DNA of 64,000 nt, from NCBI GenBank assembly GCA_964019415.1, contig CAXHTE010000043.1, positions 26,001 to 90,000 on the forward strand, given 5' to 3'. Under the pieces are notes generated by a model. The model saw only the letters and a program-made list of their open reading frames with translations, was not told the origin of the DNA and made no database searches. Below, one piece after another: positions 1-14,144 of the stretch (position 1 is the stretch's first letter; every line of letters begins with the position of its first letter). A program made the translations under genes and the position numbers. This DNA is from Ianthella basta (lineage: Eukaryota > Porifera > Demospongiae > Verongiida > Ianthellidae).

Positions 1-883
1 GTAGGTATGGGTGCATGGGTAGGTGTTGCTATAATTTTAATGTGTCATTATTTACTTGTCGCAGCAGCTAATGTTGAGATGCTGCTTAGCTAAGAGTTGT
101 GGTTGTGTGAGTAGGAGCGACTGTGTAGCGATTGTACAATCATACTCTGAGATTGTATACTAAGTATTTTTTGATTTAATGCATTGTTATGCATTAAATG
201 CATTGTTATAATCCACTACGAACCCACCATCACACGAATCTCTCCCATTGATCTTGTGTTCATATCATGGCCCAGTGGAACTCTTCCCAGTTTTTGTATC
301 CCTTATCTGTTGAGTGATGTGTATGCCTGTGAATGAGATGGTTTAGGCTGTCTTGTGTCATCCTATTTAGTTGTAGTCAGAATTGATGCAGGAAGTTTTA
401 GTGATTGTTGATATTGCTATCCCGTGTCTCAAAGTGAAGAGATATTGATGCATTTCGGCTTACCCTTAGAAAGCTTAATTTTCATGGAATTATTTTGAAG
501 AGAACTGAATATTCTTAGTTACAGTGACACCTGTCTAAGAGCTGTGAGTCAGTTATAGTTGGCCTTTCTAGAGAGGTGACTGCTTTACAAAGTATAGGCT
601 ACAATGTCTTAGTGTTGTGCTAGGTGAGGAGGGAGCCTACCATAGGACTTCTTGCATTCATCAGACTGCAGCACCGTTTGTGTACAATACATGGATATAT
701 ATGTGCAGGTATGCATGTGTGCGCACGTGTCCAATGGGTGTGTGTCTGATACTGTATTTGATGTGATTCCATAATTGGCTAGTACCTGTATCATCACTAT
801 TTTTGGTATCCATGTCCCACTCTAGAACGACTCCAGGACTACTTGCATTAGTCAGATGCTACAATGCCATTTGTGTGCATTCG
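1..883. other. no gene recognised
   Basis: I see no convincing exon here. A stretch near 526-600 (tacagtgacacctgtctaag and following) resembles one near 50930-51100, both carrying an agagaggtgRctgc core, so it is probably an old interspersed element. The region is likely intron or upstream flank of the CARD-like exon array. Confidence 0.4.
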
Positions 884-1029
<146 letters not shown>

Positions 1030-1368
1030 AGCTGAATTGTTTGACTTTTTGAGCAACTTGACACCTGTGTCTAATGTACTTCTTGTGTGTCCGCTTGTCT
1101 TACAGTTAACTGTAGTTGCATGTTGTTGCTGCATCCTGTTTCTACTTTGGTTGGTTTCATGCCATAACAATTGTGCCCACAAGATGTAGCAAGATACAGC
1201 AACCAACTGTCACTTGCACAAGAGCACAACCTTTGACCTCTTGACCCATATCGAGTCATATCGAGTTCACACAGTGTTTCAACTTGTGCGTGTATTGAGT
1301 GGTTTGGTTGCTATGTACCCTCACCTTAGGCCTATGACAACGACCTATTGTATATAGTCCTTTCACAG

Positions 1369-1486
1369 CTGTTGTGCATTACCATGTTACAGCTGCTACA
1401 GTTGTGGCACAAGAGTGATATGGTGGCACAATCGAATGAGATTTTAAAGAAGCATGGATTTGATGAAATGTCAAAATTCCTTGCAG
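1369..1486 (+). CDS. diverged CARD-like exon, copy 1 (partial)
   Basis: The 3' half matches the array module: an NEILKKHGFDEMSKFLAG end followed by a GT donor in phase 1 (ttgcag|gtaaac), like the other copies (for example SEILQKHG then KLITG). The N-terminal half does not align well. The start given is the best visible acceptor (tcctttcacag), but that acceptor is in phase 0, whereas the intact copies begin in phase 1. The exon is therefore either diverged with altered 5' splicing or a decaying relic. Death-fold identity is inferred from the intact copies. The + strand and position fit the same gene as the downstream array. Confidence 0.45.
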
Positions 1487-3982
1487 GTAAACTGATTTTA
1501 GTAATTCCTCAGCTGTTATCTTGTGTTTGGTTGTACAGTACGTCCTCAGTGTTTGGTTGTACGTACAGTCAAGCCTAGTTGTCATGACCACTTCTGGATG
1601 TCACTTACAGTATTATGTACACCCTCTGAATGTCCACAGTGACATGAGACCCATACTATTGTCTTTACATGTAGTGTGTGTTTCTGTCACTGCCGCTTGT
1701 ACAAAAGTACAACCTTATAGCTACTATAGTTTGGAGACTAGTTACCACCACCAACCAACCCTAGCTCATGCTGTTCCGTATAGCTGAACCATGCAGTAAC
1801 AACTGCGCATTATGCATTCACTCTTGTGTGGGGGGTATGTGCACTATGTGCTCTCTAGTTATTGGGTAGGTGAGATTTAACCAGTGTACAGCTTGTTGGG
1901 TTGTGTATAGCCCACTGTAGCGACAGGGAGAGAGCTGAACAGTGACAGGGTGAAAACTGAACTGAGACAAGGTGCATACAGCAGCATCCCTGACATGTAA
2001 ACAAAGAGCAGCAAATGTCCTTTTGTCTCTCCATATGTGTTGGTGTACTGTATGTGTTTGTGTAAGTGTGCATGTGTCTAGTGTACATACATGCTGTGTG
2101 AGTAGCATATGACCTCCGCACCTAGTGCAGCTGTGCACTGCATGGTGCTACCTGCATTCATTTGTTGCTGCTGCAGGAATGCTCACCATGGTGGTATTCA
2201 ATTGTGTGTATGTCAGTATGTGTGCTTGTGTGTAGTAATTCCCTATCTTATGTATGTTGTGTGAGGAGTGTCAGTAAGTTTCAAGTGTTTATATCTCTTT
2301 GACAACATATTCCTGTTTGTTGCCAGCTAGTGCATGTTGCTGGCATACACAGTGGCAGAGCTAGGGACCGCTCCGCCCACTCCAACAATGGCTGGACCAG
2401 TGTTTTGTGACAGAGGTCTTGAAACTTCTTTTCTGCCCTTTTGCTAAACGTTTACCTTTGTTAGTAGCACTGATCAAGTGAATTCTATTTGTTTCTTCCC
2501 CTAGCCCTTATATTCTTGACGGTCCTTCCAGAAGGAAAGAATCTTGAACTGACTGCACACGCCTAATTTGCCTGTGAGAACTTCAATCCAGAACTCACAG
2601 TCAGCATGACCATACCTAAAAAGCACCAACCCCACCAATACATTAGCAATCGCTCTATTAAGAACAATATTATACATAATAGTCAGGTGGGTGACTCTGG
2701 AGTATGCTAAATCCTCTATACAGTCTGGGTTGAAACTACTGCAGCGGAAACTTTTAGGGCATGCAAGCCGAGCATCACCAGCATCTTGGATCAGCTACAG
2801 GTTCCGACAAAATTGCTGCATCATTAGTGTAAGAGCCATTGAAGGATGTGTATGTTTGTTATCTACCATGAGGCTCTTGGTGTTGATTTCTCCAATGCTT
2901 ATATCACAGTTCTGAGTGTGACTGACTACCCATGCAGCTTAAAATTGGTCATCTACACAATTTGATAATGAGACGCTTTGATATTGTAAAGTCTCAATGT
3001 CTTGCAGGAGATCAGTCAGTGTGAAAGTGATTGGTGTGTACAGTACATAGAAGTAGGACATGTGAACACAAATCATTTTTGTCAGCTGAGGAACCAACTA
3101 AGTCACAGTACTCTCTGAGCTAAGTAAACTGTGATAAAACCATTTTCCCAGTGCAAATAGCAGAAATCGTTCCATCACTCCTTCAGTTCATGGAAGAAAC
3201 TATCTAGCACATATTTCTTTCAGCAATCGCTGATTAAGGAGCATTCAGACTTGGAGGTCTGGAGGAAGGGGACCCAGCAGCACTAACATTGATCCCACTG
3301 CATCGGTTTTCAAATCCTTGGCATCTCTACTCACAGGGCTGATGTTGAAACAGTAACCTGCCTCAGCAGGAAGAGTTCTCCGGCCAAGATAATGCTGAAT
3401 TTATCAGTGGTGAAAGTGAGGCCCATCTTAATGTCTGCAACACTAGGTTGACCTGTCCTGTAGCAAATGAGCTCCACTTAACCATCTGCACTGTGCCCAC
3501 CACGTTCATGCACCTTGCACAAGGGCACCTTCTGGGACAGTTGATGATGCAGAAAATGCACAGGCATGCATGTGGGAATGAAAAATGGTGATCAAAGTAA
3601 GGGCTTCCGTCAATTTAAAGGAAACGTAACCAATGCACACAACTACTCAATTGCTGTAAGAAGTGTGGAATGAAGTAGAATGGATCATAGAACAGCATAT
3701 GTGTGTACAGGGAATTGGGGCTTGGCTATTTCATGCCATTCCTCTCTTCAACACATGGCATTATTATGTGTAACAGTCATATATGCCCTATAGGTGGGTA
3801 TCGACATGCCTAGCTATGGGGCATCTGACTGTTTGATGTGCTGCACTTATCCACCCTAATATAGGAGGAATGTAGCAAGATTTGACACTCCTATTGACAC
3901 AGCTAGGAATTATGTAACTCACTGGACTGTATTGTACATATGTTTAATATGTACATCACCATGACAACAGGACCTATCTTAA
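1487..3982. other. no gene recognised; intron-like with decayed repeats
   Basis: No exon with supporting splice sites and family similarity was found. Part of 1862-1970 is a dispersed repeat also present near 63.0 kb. The stretch about 2500-3600 may be a decayed element, but I cannot name it. Confidence 0.4.
1862..1970. repeat. dispersed repeat, copy also at about 62.93-63.06 kb
   Basis: The core gacagggagagagctgaaca and the bases after it (cagtgacagggtgaaaact) occur in the same orientation at both places, with weaker similarity on the left (gtaggtgaga, ccagtg, gggttgtgta). It is probably an interspersed element. No coding potential is seen. Confidence 0.7.
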
Positions 3983-4577
3983 CCCACTTTTCACATGGAC
4001 ACAACGAACCGGTTTAGCGCGTTCACATGTGCAACCTATCCGGATCTTAACCCGGATTTAATGGCTTTAATCCGGTTCTAGAATCAGTTCGAAAACCTCG
4101 TAAGCAACTGTATCTTGAACCAGTTCTGGGCACATAACCGTATTTGAGGTGGGAAAATATGGCGGATACAGAGGACAGCTTTGATACGCAGCCCGATGGA
4201 GACGAGGATACCGAGATACGTTGAGCCAGGACTAGTAGCAGCTGATAATTGCTGAGCGAAACGATAGAATGCAGAGAATGTAACGAAGATGGCGAAGTGA
4301 GGATACCATCTGTAGTTTCAATGCCGCACAAAGATTAGGGCCAGTGGTCACCTCGCGCATTACTGTAGCCTCTATGGGAGTCGTTCTGCCGTGTTCTGAG
4401 CTGATAGAGCTCTAAGAGCGCAATAATCCACATTGTCATCGCATTTTATCTTACATCATTGATTGGCTTGCATCTCGATGCAAAAAAGCCCATGTGAACA
4501 TAACCAGGTCGAGAGCGCGCGAACCGGTTTTGTATCCGCATATGAAACCGGTTCTGAGTGCACATATGGAAAGGGGG
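3983..4577. mobile_element. Harbinger/PIF-type MITE, about 595 bp
   Basis: The ends are imperfect terminal inverted repeats. The left end reads cccacttttcacatgg and the reverse complement of the right end reads ccccctttccatatgtg; both continue into AACCGGTTT. The element is flanked by TAA on each side (3980-3982 and 4578-4580), the three-base target duplication typical of PIF/Harbinger insertions. There is no transposase; the internal frames are short, so the copy is non-autonomous. It lies 120 bp upstream of the second CARD-like exon. Confidence 0.75.
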
Positions 4578-4697
4578 TAAGTGTGCATTTATGTGCATGC
4601 TTAATTATCATTATTGTTCCATACAGGTGGGAGTGAGTCTATTATATTTATGGTAATGTGTGATTGTCCTCCCGGTGCCTTCTCTCCTCTCTCACAG

Positions 4698-4868
4698 TTC
4701 TTGCTGAACTACGACAAGCTGATTTAATGACTAGTGAAGAGTGCCAGAGGCTGGGTTACATCAATAGAGTGGTTGGAGTTCAAAGCAGCAAGTCTCCTGA
4801 GATGATATCCCAGACCTCTGAGATTCTGCAGAAACATGGACTTGAGACGGCGTCAAAGCTCATTACAG
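4698..4868 (+). CDS. CARD-like module exon, copy 2
   Basis: This 171 bp exon is bounded by a pyrimidine-rich acceptor (tcctctctcacag) and a GT donor (acag|gtgaac), in phase 1 at both ends. It encodes 57 residues plus split codons, reading (V)LAELRQADLMTSEECQRL to KLIT(G). The spacing of hydrophobics (LAEL..ADLM, INRVVGV, SEILQKHG, ASKLI) matches helices 2 to 5 of a CARD/death fold, at about 58 residues instead of about 90. The first helix is absent or lies in another exon. It is more diverged from copies 4 to 7 than they are from each other, so it is probably an older duplicate. Death-fold assignment is by pattern only. Confidence 0.7.
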
Positions 4869-7906
<3,038 letters not shown>

Positions 7907-8077
7907 TTCTTGTTGAGCTACAAAAAGCTGACCTGATTTCCGGCAGAGAGTGTAAGAGGATAGGTGTCATCAGTGATGTGCTTTATTATCAGAGTGACAA
8001 GTCTCCTAAAGTATTGATCGGAACAGCAGACATTCTAAAAAGGCATGGGCATTCTAAGGAATCTAGTCTCCTTTCAG
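7907..8077 (+). CDS. CARD-like module exon, copy 3
   Basis: This 171 bp phase 1-1 exon lies between tctcctctccccacag and ctttcag|gtaaac. It encodes (V)LVELQKADLISGRECKRI, then VLYYQSDKSPK, TADILKRHG and SSLLS(G), the same hydrophobic skeleton as the other copies. It is intermediate in divergence between copy 2 and copies 4 to 7. The surrounding introns share the unit backbone with the 9-34 kb tandem units. It is probably part of one long gene with the GTPase exon at 39.7 kb, because phase 1 can join to that exon. Function as a homotypic protein-interaction module is inferred. Confidence 0.72.
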
Positions 8078-9330
8078 GTAAACAGATGTACCCCTCATCT
8101 ATCTTTTTTGTTATGTTGTACGTATGTGGATCCTATATAGTTGTAACAGCCATTTTAGTGACATTGGAATGCACATCAGACATAGGTGATTCAGCTGCTT
8201 TTAAGATGCATAACAATCCGCACCTACACACTGGTTTTGAAACTCAAAGACATTGTCCGTCTCATGTGACTGTAACTTCACTACCTGCTGACAAGGTTGA
8301 CAAGGTGTACATGATGCTGTAGCAATAATTGACCTTGGATTCTTGTGCTACTACATCAAGGTAGTTTGACACAAACACTCTTTCACACTTATCCATTATT
8401 AATTTGTCTTGTGACTGGTCATGATTGTTTTTAGATGCCAATTGCTCACAAGCCAGATGTGTATTAGCAAAGCCAGCAAATGATTTGCTTTCACACTAAA
8501 GAGAACGCATTGGTCTGTTGCTAGATTGCAGTGTAGCTGCTGTATGCAGAATCAGTGTGAAAGGGAATCTTAAGCATACTCACAGCAGGTGTCCCAATGG
8601 AGGGGACTGTGTATGACCTAATGACTGATAATTGAACATGTCTAATCAAGACACAATCAGGGCCATTACTGTCCGTAGTCCTTTGAAATGGCGTAGGGCT
8701 GGAAGGATGGTGGTGCCACCGGGAATTGATCCCAGGACTCTTTGTCTTAAGCTACCAGTGTTCTATTCCATGAGTTACTAGAGAGTGAATGTGGCTATTA
8801 TTACTGTGCATTGGAAAGGGGCCATAACTTTCAATCTCCATATTTGAACAGGATGAGTTGTTCTGACCATCTGAGTGACTGTGCCTTTCATTCCCAGTGA
8901 AGAGTATCAGTGACTGTGAGGTACTTTGTAATTGAAATAGGCCAACAAAGCTGATCCCCAACTGGGCACAGTTGTCCCATGGCCATGGTGTCCATAATTG
9001 GGTGTAGAGAAGGGGTAGTTTGCCTGTGTCACGTGTGTTTGTAGGTCGTTGTGCATCTTCTCAGGTAGCTGTCTCAAGTATGATGAATACATATAGTAAT
9101 TCCTAACGATGTCCGTTGCATACATTTTCTGGGTCATGGTGAGTGAGTACCAGAACCACCCGTACCGCTACTTGGTGTGAAGCACATGTTTCCATACAGT
9201 GCCACCCACTGAACCATTGCCAAAGTCTTTCTACATCAGTCATGCATTGTGCCAGCTTGATCAGCACTTAACCCTCATAAAGATGCACCATTTGTATTAT
9301 AATTATGATTAGGGACTGGGGCTTCTATTC
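8078..9330. other. intron, unit-backbone sequence
   Basis: No gene was seen. The segments around 8300-8560 and 9019-9240 are diverged copies of sequence found after copies 4 to 7 (for example, 9019-9240 matches 34090-34290). Confidence 0.55.
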
Positions 9331-9966
9331 TTTCCAAGGAGTTTTGACCCAGCCATCCATTCTGTGTAGGGAATTCTCTCTCATGCAAGTCTTGTAGCCA
9401 GTCCAGCCTCGTGCATCGTCTGCCAGTGGTACAATAAAATGGCCGCTGTCTTTTATGCTCTAACTAATAGACTAACCCAATTGTGTTGTCTAATTGTCAA
9501 GGATCAATCATTTTAACTGACATATTTTACATTAGGTAAGTTGGTGGTCTACAGTCACCTCTGAGGCTTTAGTGAGCAACAGCTATAACATTGTTCTACT
9601 GAACCTTGTACAGATATGAAAGTACCAGGAGCAAGTGATTGCACAGCACCACAGTCCTCTGTCAGTTTAATTACTTATTGTGCCATGTCACTTGTTGTGG
9701 AGTCCATTCCAATTACATTAGAGTGCCCTTCCATCGTTAAAATGTATCATGCGCTGTCAGATAGATAGTAATAGATGATTATTCTATTACCGATCTTCAC
9801 TAGCCAAATCAGTGGAATAATCTGCCAAGCGTTTCAACAACCATGCAGTTGTCTTCGTCAGTGGCTATAGTACAAAACAGAAGGTGATTCGCTTTTATAG
9901 GCTACAATGTGGGGAAAGATGGTGATGCAAAGTGTGAGTGACTGCAAAATGCCAGATAGTGAGTAA
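9331..9966 (+). repeat. partial tandem duplicate of the unit start (about 640 bp)
   Basis: This stretch, from tttccaaggagttttgaccc to the atagtgagtaaact end, is repeated immediately afterwards at 9967-10600. Shared landmarks include gatgattattctattaccga at about 9775 and 10411. The two copies differ by scattered substitutions and small indels. Confidence 0.75.
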
Positions 9967-11822
9967 ACTTCTATTTGTTTCCAAGGAGTTTTGACCCAGC
10001 CATCCATTCTGCGTAGGGAATTCTCTCTCATGCAATTCTTCTAGCCAGTCCAGCCTGGTGCATCATTTGCCAGTGGTACATTAAAATGGCCGCTGTCTTT
10101 TATGCTCTAACTAATAGACTAACTAAATTGTATTGTCTAATTGTCACGGAGGAATCATTTAGCCAATACATTAGATAAGTAGGAGGTCTACAGTTACCTC
10201 TCAGTCTTTATTGAACAACAGATATAACATTGTTCTACTGAACCTTGTACAGATATGAAAATACCAGCAGCAAGTGATTGCACAGCACCACAGTCCTGGC
10301 AGTTTAATTACTTATTGTGCCATGTGGAGTCCATTCCATATACATACAGTATGAGTGCCATTCCATCGTGAAAATATATCATACTCTGTCAGCTAGAGAG
10401 TAATAGATGATTATTCTATTACCGATCTTCACTAGCCAAATCAGTGGAATAATCTGCCAAAGGCTTCAACAACCATGCAGTTGTCTTCATCAGTGACTAT
10501 AGTACAAAACAGAAGGTGAATATTCGCTACAATGTGGGGGAAAGATGGAGATGCAGAGTGTGAGTGACTGCAAAATGGCAGATAGTGAGTAAACTGTCAT
10601 GACAGATGAAAGGAACAGATGACAGGCGACAAGTAAATCTAAAAGGGTATTTGGACAGAAATAAGTGAGGCATGCAAGTAAAGCCGAGTTGTATAACAAT
10701 GAAATAATGAATTGTAAACTGAGGGTGATGTGCCATCGTTTCTGTTCAAAGTGTGAGACTGTGATCTAATGAGAATTGATTCTGAAGTGAGTCTCTGGTG
10801 TAGACGGGAGTAATAGATGGACTGTGGTTCCCTACAGCATGTACCTTTGGGCAGTCCATGATGCATTCCATGGCTTCTGCTGAGTCATACCATCCATACA
10901 TGTTTCAACAAGAATAGGAGTGTTACAATGAACGACTATTGTGAGATGTAGCCATGTATAGAATGTGGACTTAAATTTTCCGATGTAGTCTCTAACCATC
11001 TCTAAGGCATTCAGTGATTCTCTGAGCAGGACAACACTCCACTTCACAAGCATGGAGACTTGTGACATTTCTGGATTGTAGAGTATATATAAACCGTGGC
11101 TTCTTCTGTGAAAGAGCTCTAGTGTCAGCATGCTCAGATAATGTAGATACTATGACACAACTCGTCACAATTCAACTGACATTTATACCATCATTCTAAA
11201 CAAATGTGTACTTGAACTCCTCTTCTGCATTTAATTAAGTTCAACATCCCACTGTTAGTCTCTCTGCCAAGTGAATGTTGACAGACAAGAACTGAATTTA
11301 TATGGTTATCTGCGCAGCATGTCTTAAAGGCATTGCTTCTACCCTTTGAGAGACTCTACACATTCCCCTTGTATATCCATTTTTCTATTTATGCGTTCCC
11401 TACCTACTTTACTGTGCCATGATCCTTTGATCACTTCACATGATGGTTAAACATCCAAGGGAAACCTGATCACAGTCGGTTTGTGGGGAGTGGTATACTG
11501 CTGAGTGGCCCAACTGTACAGCTGTGACATGGATTCTTTCCACATTGATGTGGCTGATAGAAATAGTTGACTCTGCAGGAAGTTGCACATTAATTCAGAA
11601 CCACTGAAACATTCTAATGAGTTCATTTAAAATATTAAGTCTCTATAGATGCCCCTGTTCAGCAGCCCTATTACCAGGATGTTGGTAGTGTAGTAGATTG
11701 TGCCAAAGCCTTTCTATTAGAGGAAAAGGACTGGCATGTACTGTATGTGATAGCTCTGCGGTGTGGTTACTAATCACCCAGTGAGCATGCGTAACTTCAC
11801 ATGTGGATTTTGTTGATGCGCA

Positions 11823-11880
11823 ATCTCATTGGTTGACGCAAACTGCTATGTGACGTCATAGCAATCTGTAATCTGATTGG
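11823..11880 (+). promoter_or_regulatory. CCAAT-CRE-CCAAT block (unit 1)
   Basis: An ATTGG (inverted CCAAT) at 11828, a perfect CRE palindrome TGACGTCA at 11851 inside a larger dyad (gctatgtgacgtcatagc), and a second ATTGG at 11876. The same block recurs in each tandem unit. These are binding-site consensus matches only; promoter activity is not shown. Confidence 0.4.
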
Positions 11881-12412
11881 GTTCCACTGTGGGCTACAAC
11901 TGACTTAGATGACTCAATATGTTGCAATGTGCCAGGGCTGTTTTGTCCATATGATAACTATAAGGCTGGTGTGCATCAGTGGTGCCACCACATGATTCCA
12001 TTCTCACTAATAGTGCCCTGAGCTAGCTAGGTTGAAGTCCCATCCAATGCACTGTAGAGCTCGAGCGTGACCAGGCTATAATGAGGCCATTATTACTGTG
12101 CTTTGGTAGGAGACTGTCTGTGCAAAGCTCCATAGCCTAACATGCTAGCCATTTGAACTGCAATATATTTACCAGAAGTCCAAAGATGTAGGCTTGGAGT
12201 TAATATCCACAGCCCCAGCAGTGGCAGCACTGCCAGCACTGCACCTTTATGTATATTTATTGGCACTTGCTGTGACTTGTCTCTTGGCCAGTGTACGACT
12301 GTTGATAATTATCCTTTGAGCCTTGTTATCATGACTGCTCTGAGACATCTTAGTCACATCTATCATTAAATGGTATTTGGATGTAGGAGCCTTTCAGGTA
12401 GGGCAGGTTCAA

Positions 12413-12622
12413 CTGTAAGGGGTTGGTTCTCTAATACCAGCTTTACAACAGGGTTGAATACCTTGCCGACGTTTCAACCAGATGCTCTGGTCTTCTTCGC
12501 CCTGAAGAAGACCAGAGCATCGAAACGTCGCCAAGGTTTTCAACCCTGTTGTGAAGCTGATATTAGAGAACCAACCCCTTTCTGATGCCTGAGCCAGCTG
12601 AGAAGCCCTCACTTCAGGTTCA
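12413..12622. mobile_element. foldback MITE, unit 1 only
   Basis: Two long inverted arms (about 12418-12505 and 12506-12583) meet at gaagaagaccagagcatc; the outer ends read aaggggttggttctct and agagaaccaacccctt. The insertion is flanked by repeats of aggttcaactgtaa (12407 and 12617). Unit 2 lacks the element at this site. Unit 3 keeps only aggggttg, like a footprint. Confidence 0.8.
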
Positions 12623-12650
12623 ACTGTAATTACTATGTGTAGCTAAAGGA

Positions 12651-12800
<150 letters not shown>

Positions 12801-13417
12801 GTATGTCTGGTTCTTGTTGTAGTCCCTATCTTATTCATTGGCTGAAGGAATGTGAACTCATTTGTTTGTGTGGTGATTGGTGTGTATTTACATGTGTGTT
12901 TATTGTAATTCCCTACCTTGTGTATGCTTAAGTGTGTGATTATCTGTGTTCTTAATCTTGTCTGGTGATAGAATATATATACTTCTTCTGTATGTAGTTT
13001 GTGCGTTATATTATACTGTGCTGTATGAGTGTTGTGTTGTGCTATGTTGTGTAATGTTCTGTAGTGTTCTGTTGTGTTGTGTGAATGCGAAGATGTGTGT
13101 CTGAGTGCAGGATTAGAACATGATCACTGTGACACCTGTCCTGCAAGACCGTCTTGCTCTATCAGAAAACCATTACAACTTCACTGTCCTAACTGTAATG
13201 TAATGTCTGTTTCTTCCCTTGTCTGTGTGCGTGTGATGTAGTGTGTCCCTCCTCATCTTCTGTTTGTTCGCCCTTGACTTACTAGCCCCTCATGAGCCAT
13301 CTATGAGCATGCTTCACTCCTGAGGAGCTGTGTACACTTGTGTGGGGTAACTGTATTCTCTATCTTGTGTTGTAATATGTGACTGTCCTCCCTGTCATTT
13401 TCTCCTTTCACCCACAG

Positions 13418-13588
13418 TTCTTGCTGAGCTACAGCAGGCCAACCTGATTTCCAGACTAGATTGTACAAGGGTGAAGAACATCAGTCGTGTGCTTGGGGTT
13501 CAGAGAGGCAAGTCTCCTCAGGAACAGAGCAAAACTGCTGATATTCTGAGGAAACATGATTGGGACAAGGAGGCTAGTCTCCTTTCAG
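13418..13588 (+). CDS. CARD-like module exon, copy 4
   Basis: This 171 bp phase 1-1 exon lies between ctcctttcacccacag and ctttcag|gtaaac. It encodes (V)LAELQQANLISRLDCTRVK, then VLGVQRGKSPQ, TADILRKHD and ASLLS(G). The core hydrophobics of the CARD-like fold are kept. It differs from copy 5 at ten residues, mostly in two clusters (about residues 13-21 and 27-31), with a single synonymous change, while adjacent introns are much closer. It shares the RLDCTRVK block with copy 7. The role is inferred to be homotypic signalling or ligand/partner discrimination. Confidence 0.75.
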
Positions 13589-14144
13589 GTAAACAAACGT
13601 AGCCCTCGTCCATCTTCCTTCTGTTACATTACGTTGTACGTATCCTAGTTGTAACAGCCATGCACTTTAAAGGCAATGGAATGCACTTTAGACAAGGTGA
13701 TTCAGCTGCTAATTAGATGCACATCGATCCGCACTTTCACACTTGTATTTAATTTCCCAGACAGTGGCCCATTGTGTGAATTACACTACATGTTGACAAG
13801 GTGTACATGATGCTATACCTATAGTATTAATTGACTTTGGATCTTTGAACAACTATGCCCATCTTGTTTCACACGAATGATTATCTTGGTTTCAGCTCAT
13901 TTGCCTTCCATTGTTAACTTGTCTTCAGATTGGCCGTGATTCTTAGTTGACAACTTGGTGCTAATTACTCACAAGGCACGTTTGTATATGTGAAGCCAAC
14001 TAATGATTGCTTTCACACTGGTGTGAACATGCTTAAAAGTAATGGTCTGGATTTATGTGAACATGCTGTAATGAGTTACTTGCTGTGAAGCACTTGTTTG
14101 CATGTGGTGCCGCCCCCTGAACGGCTTGGTCTTTGTTTCAGTTT

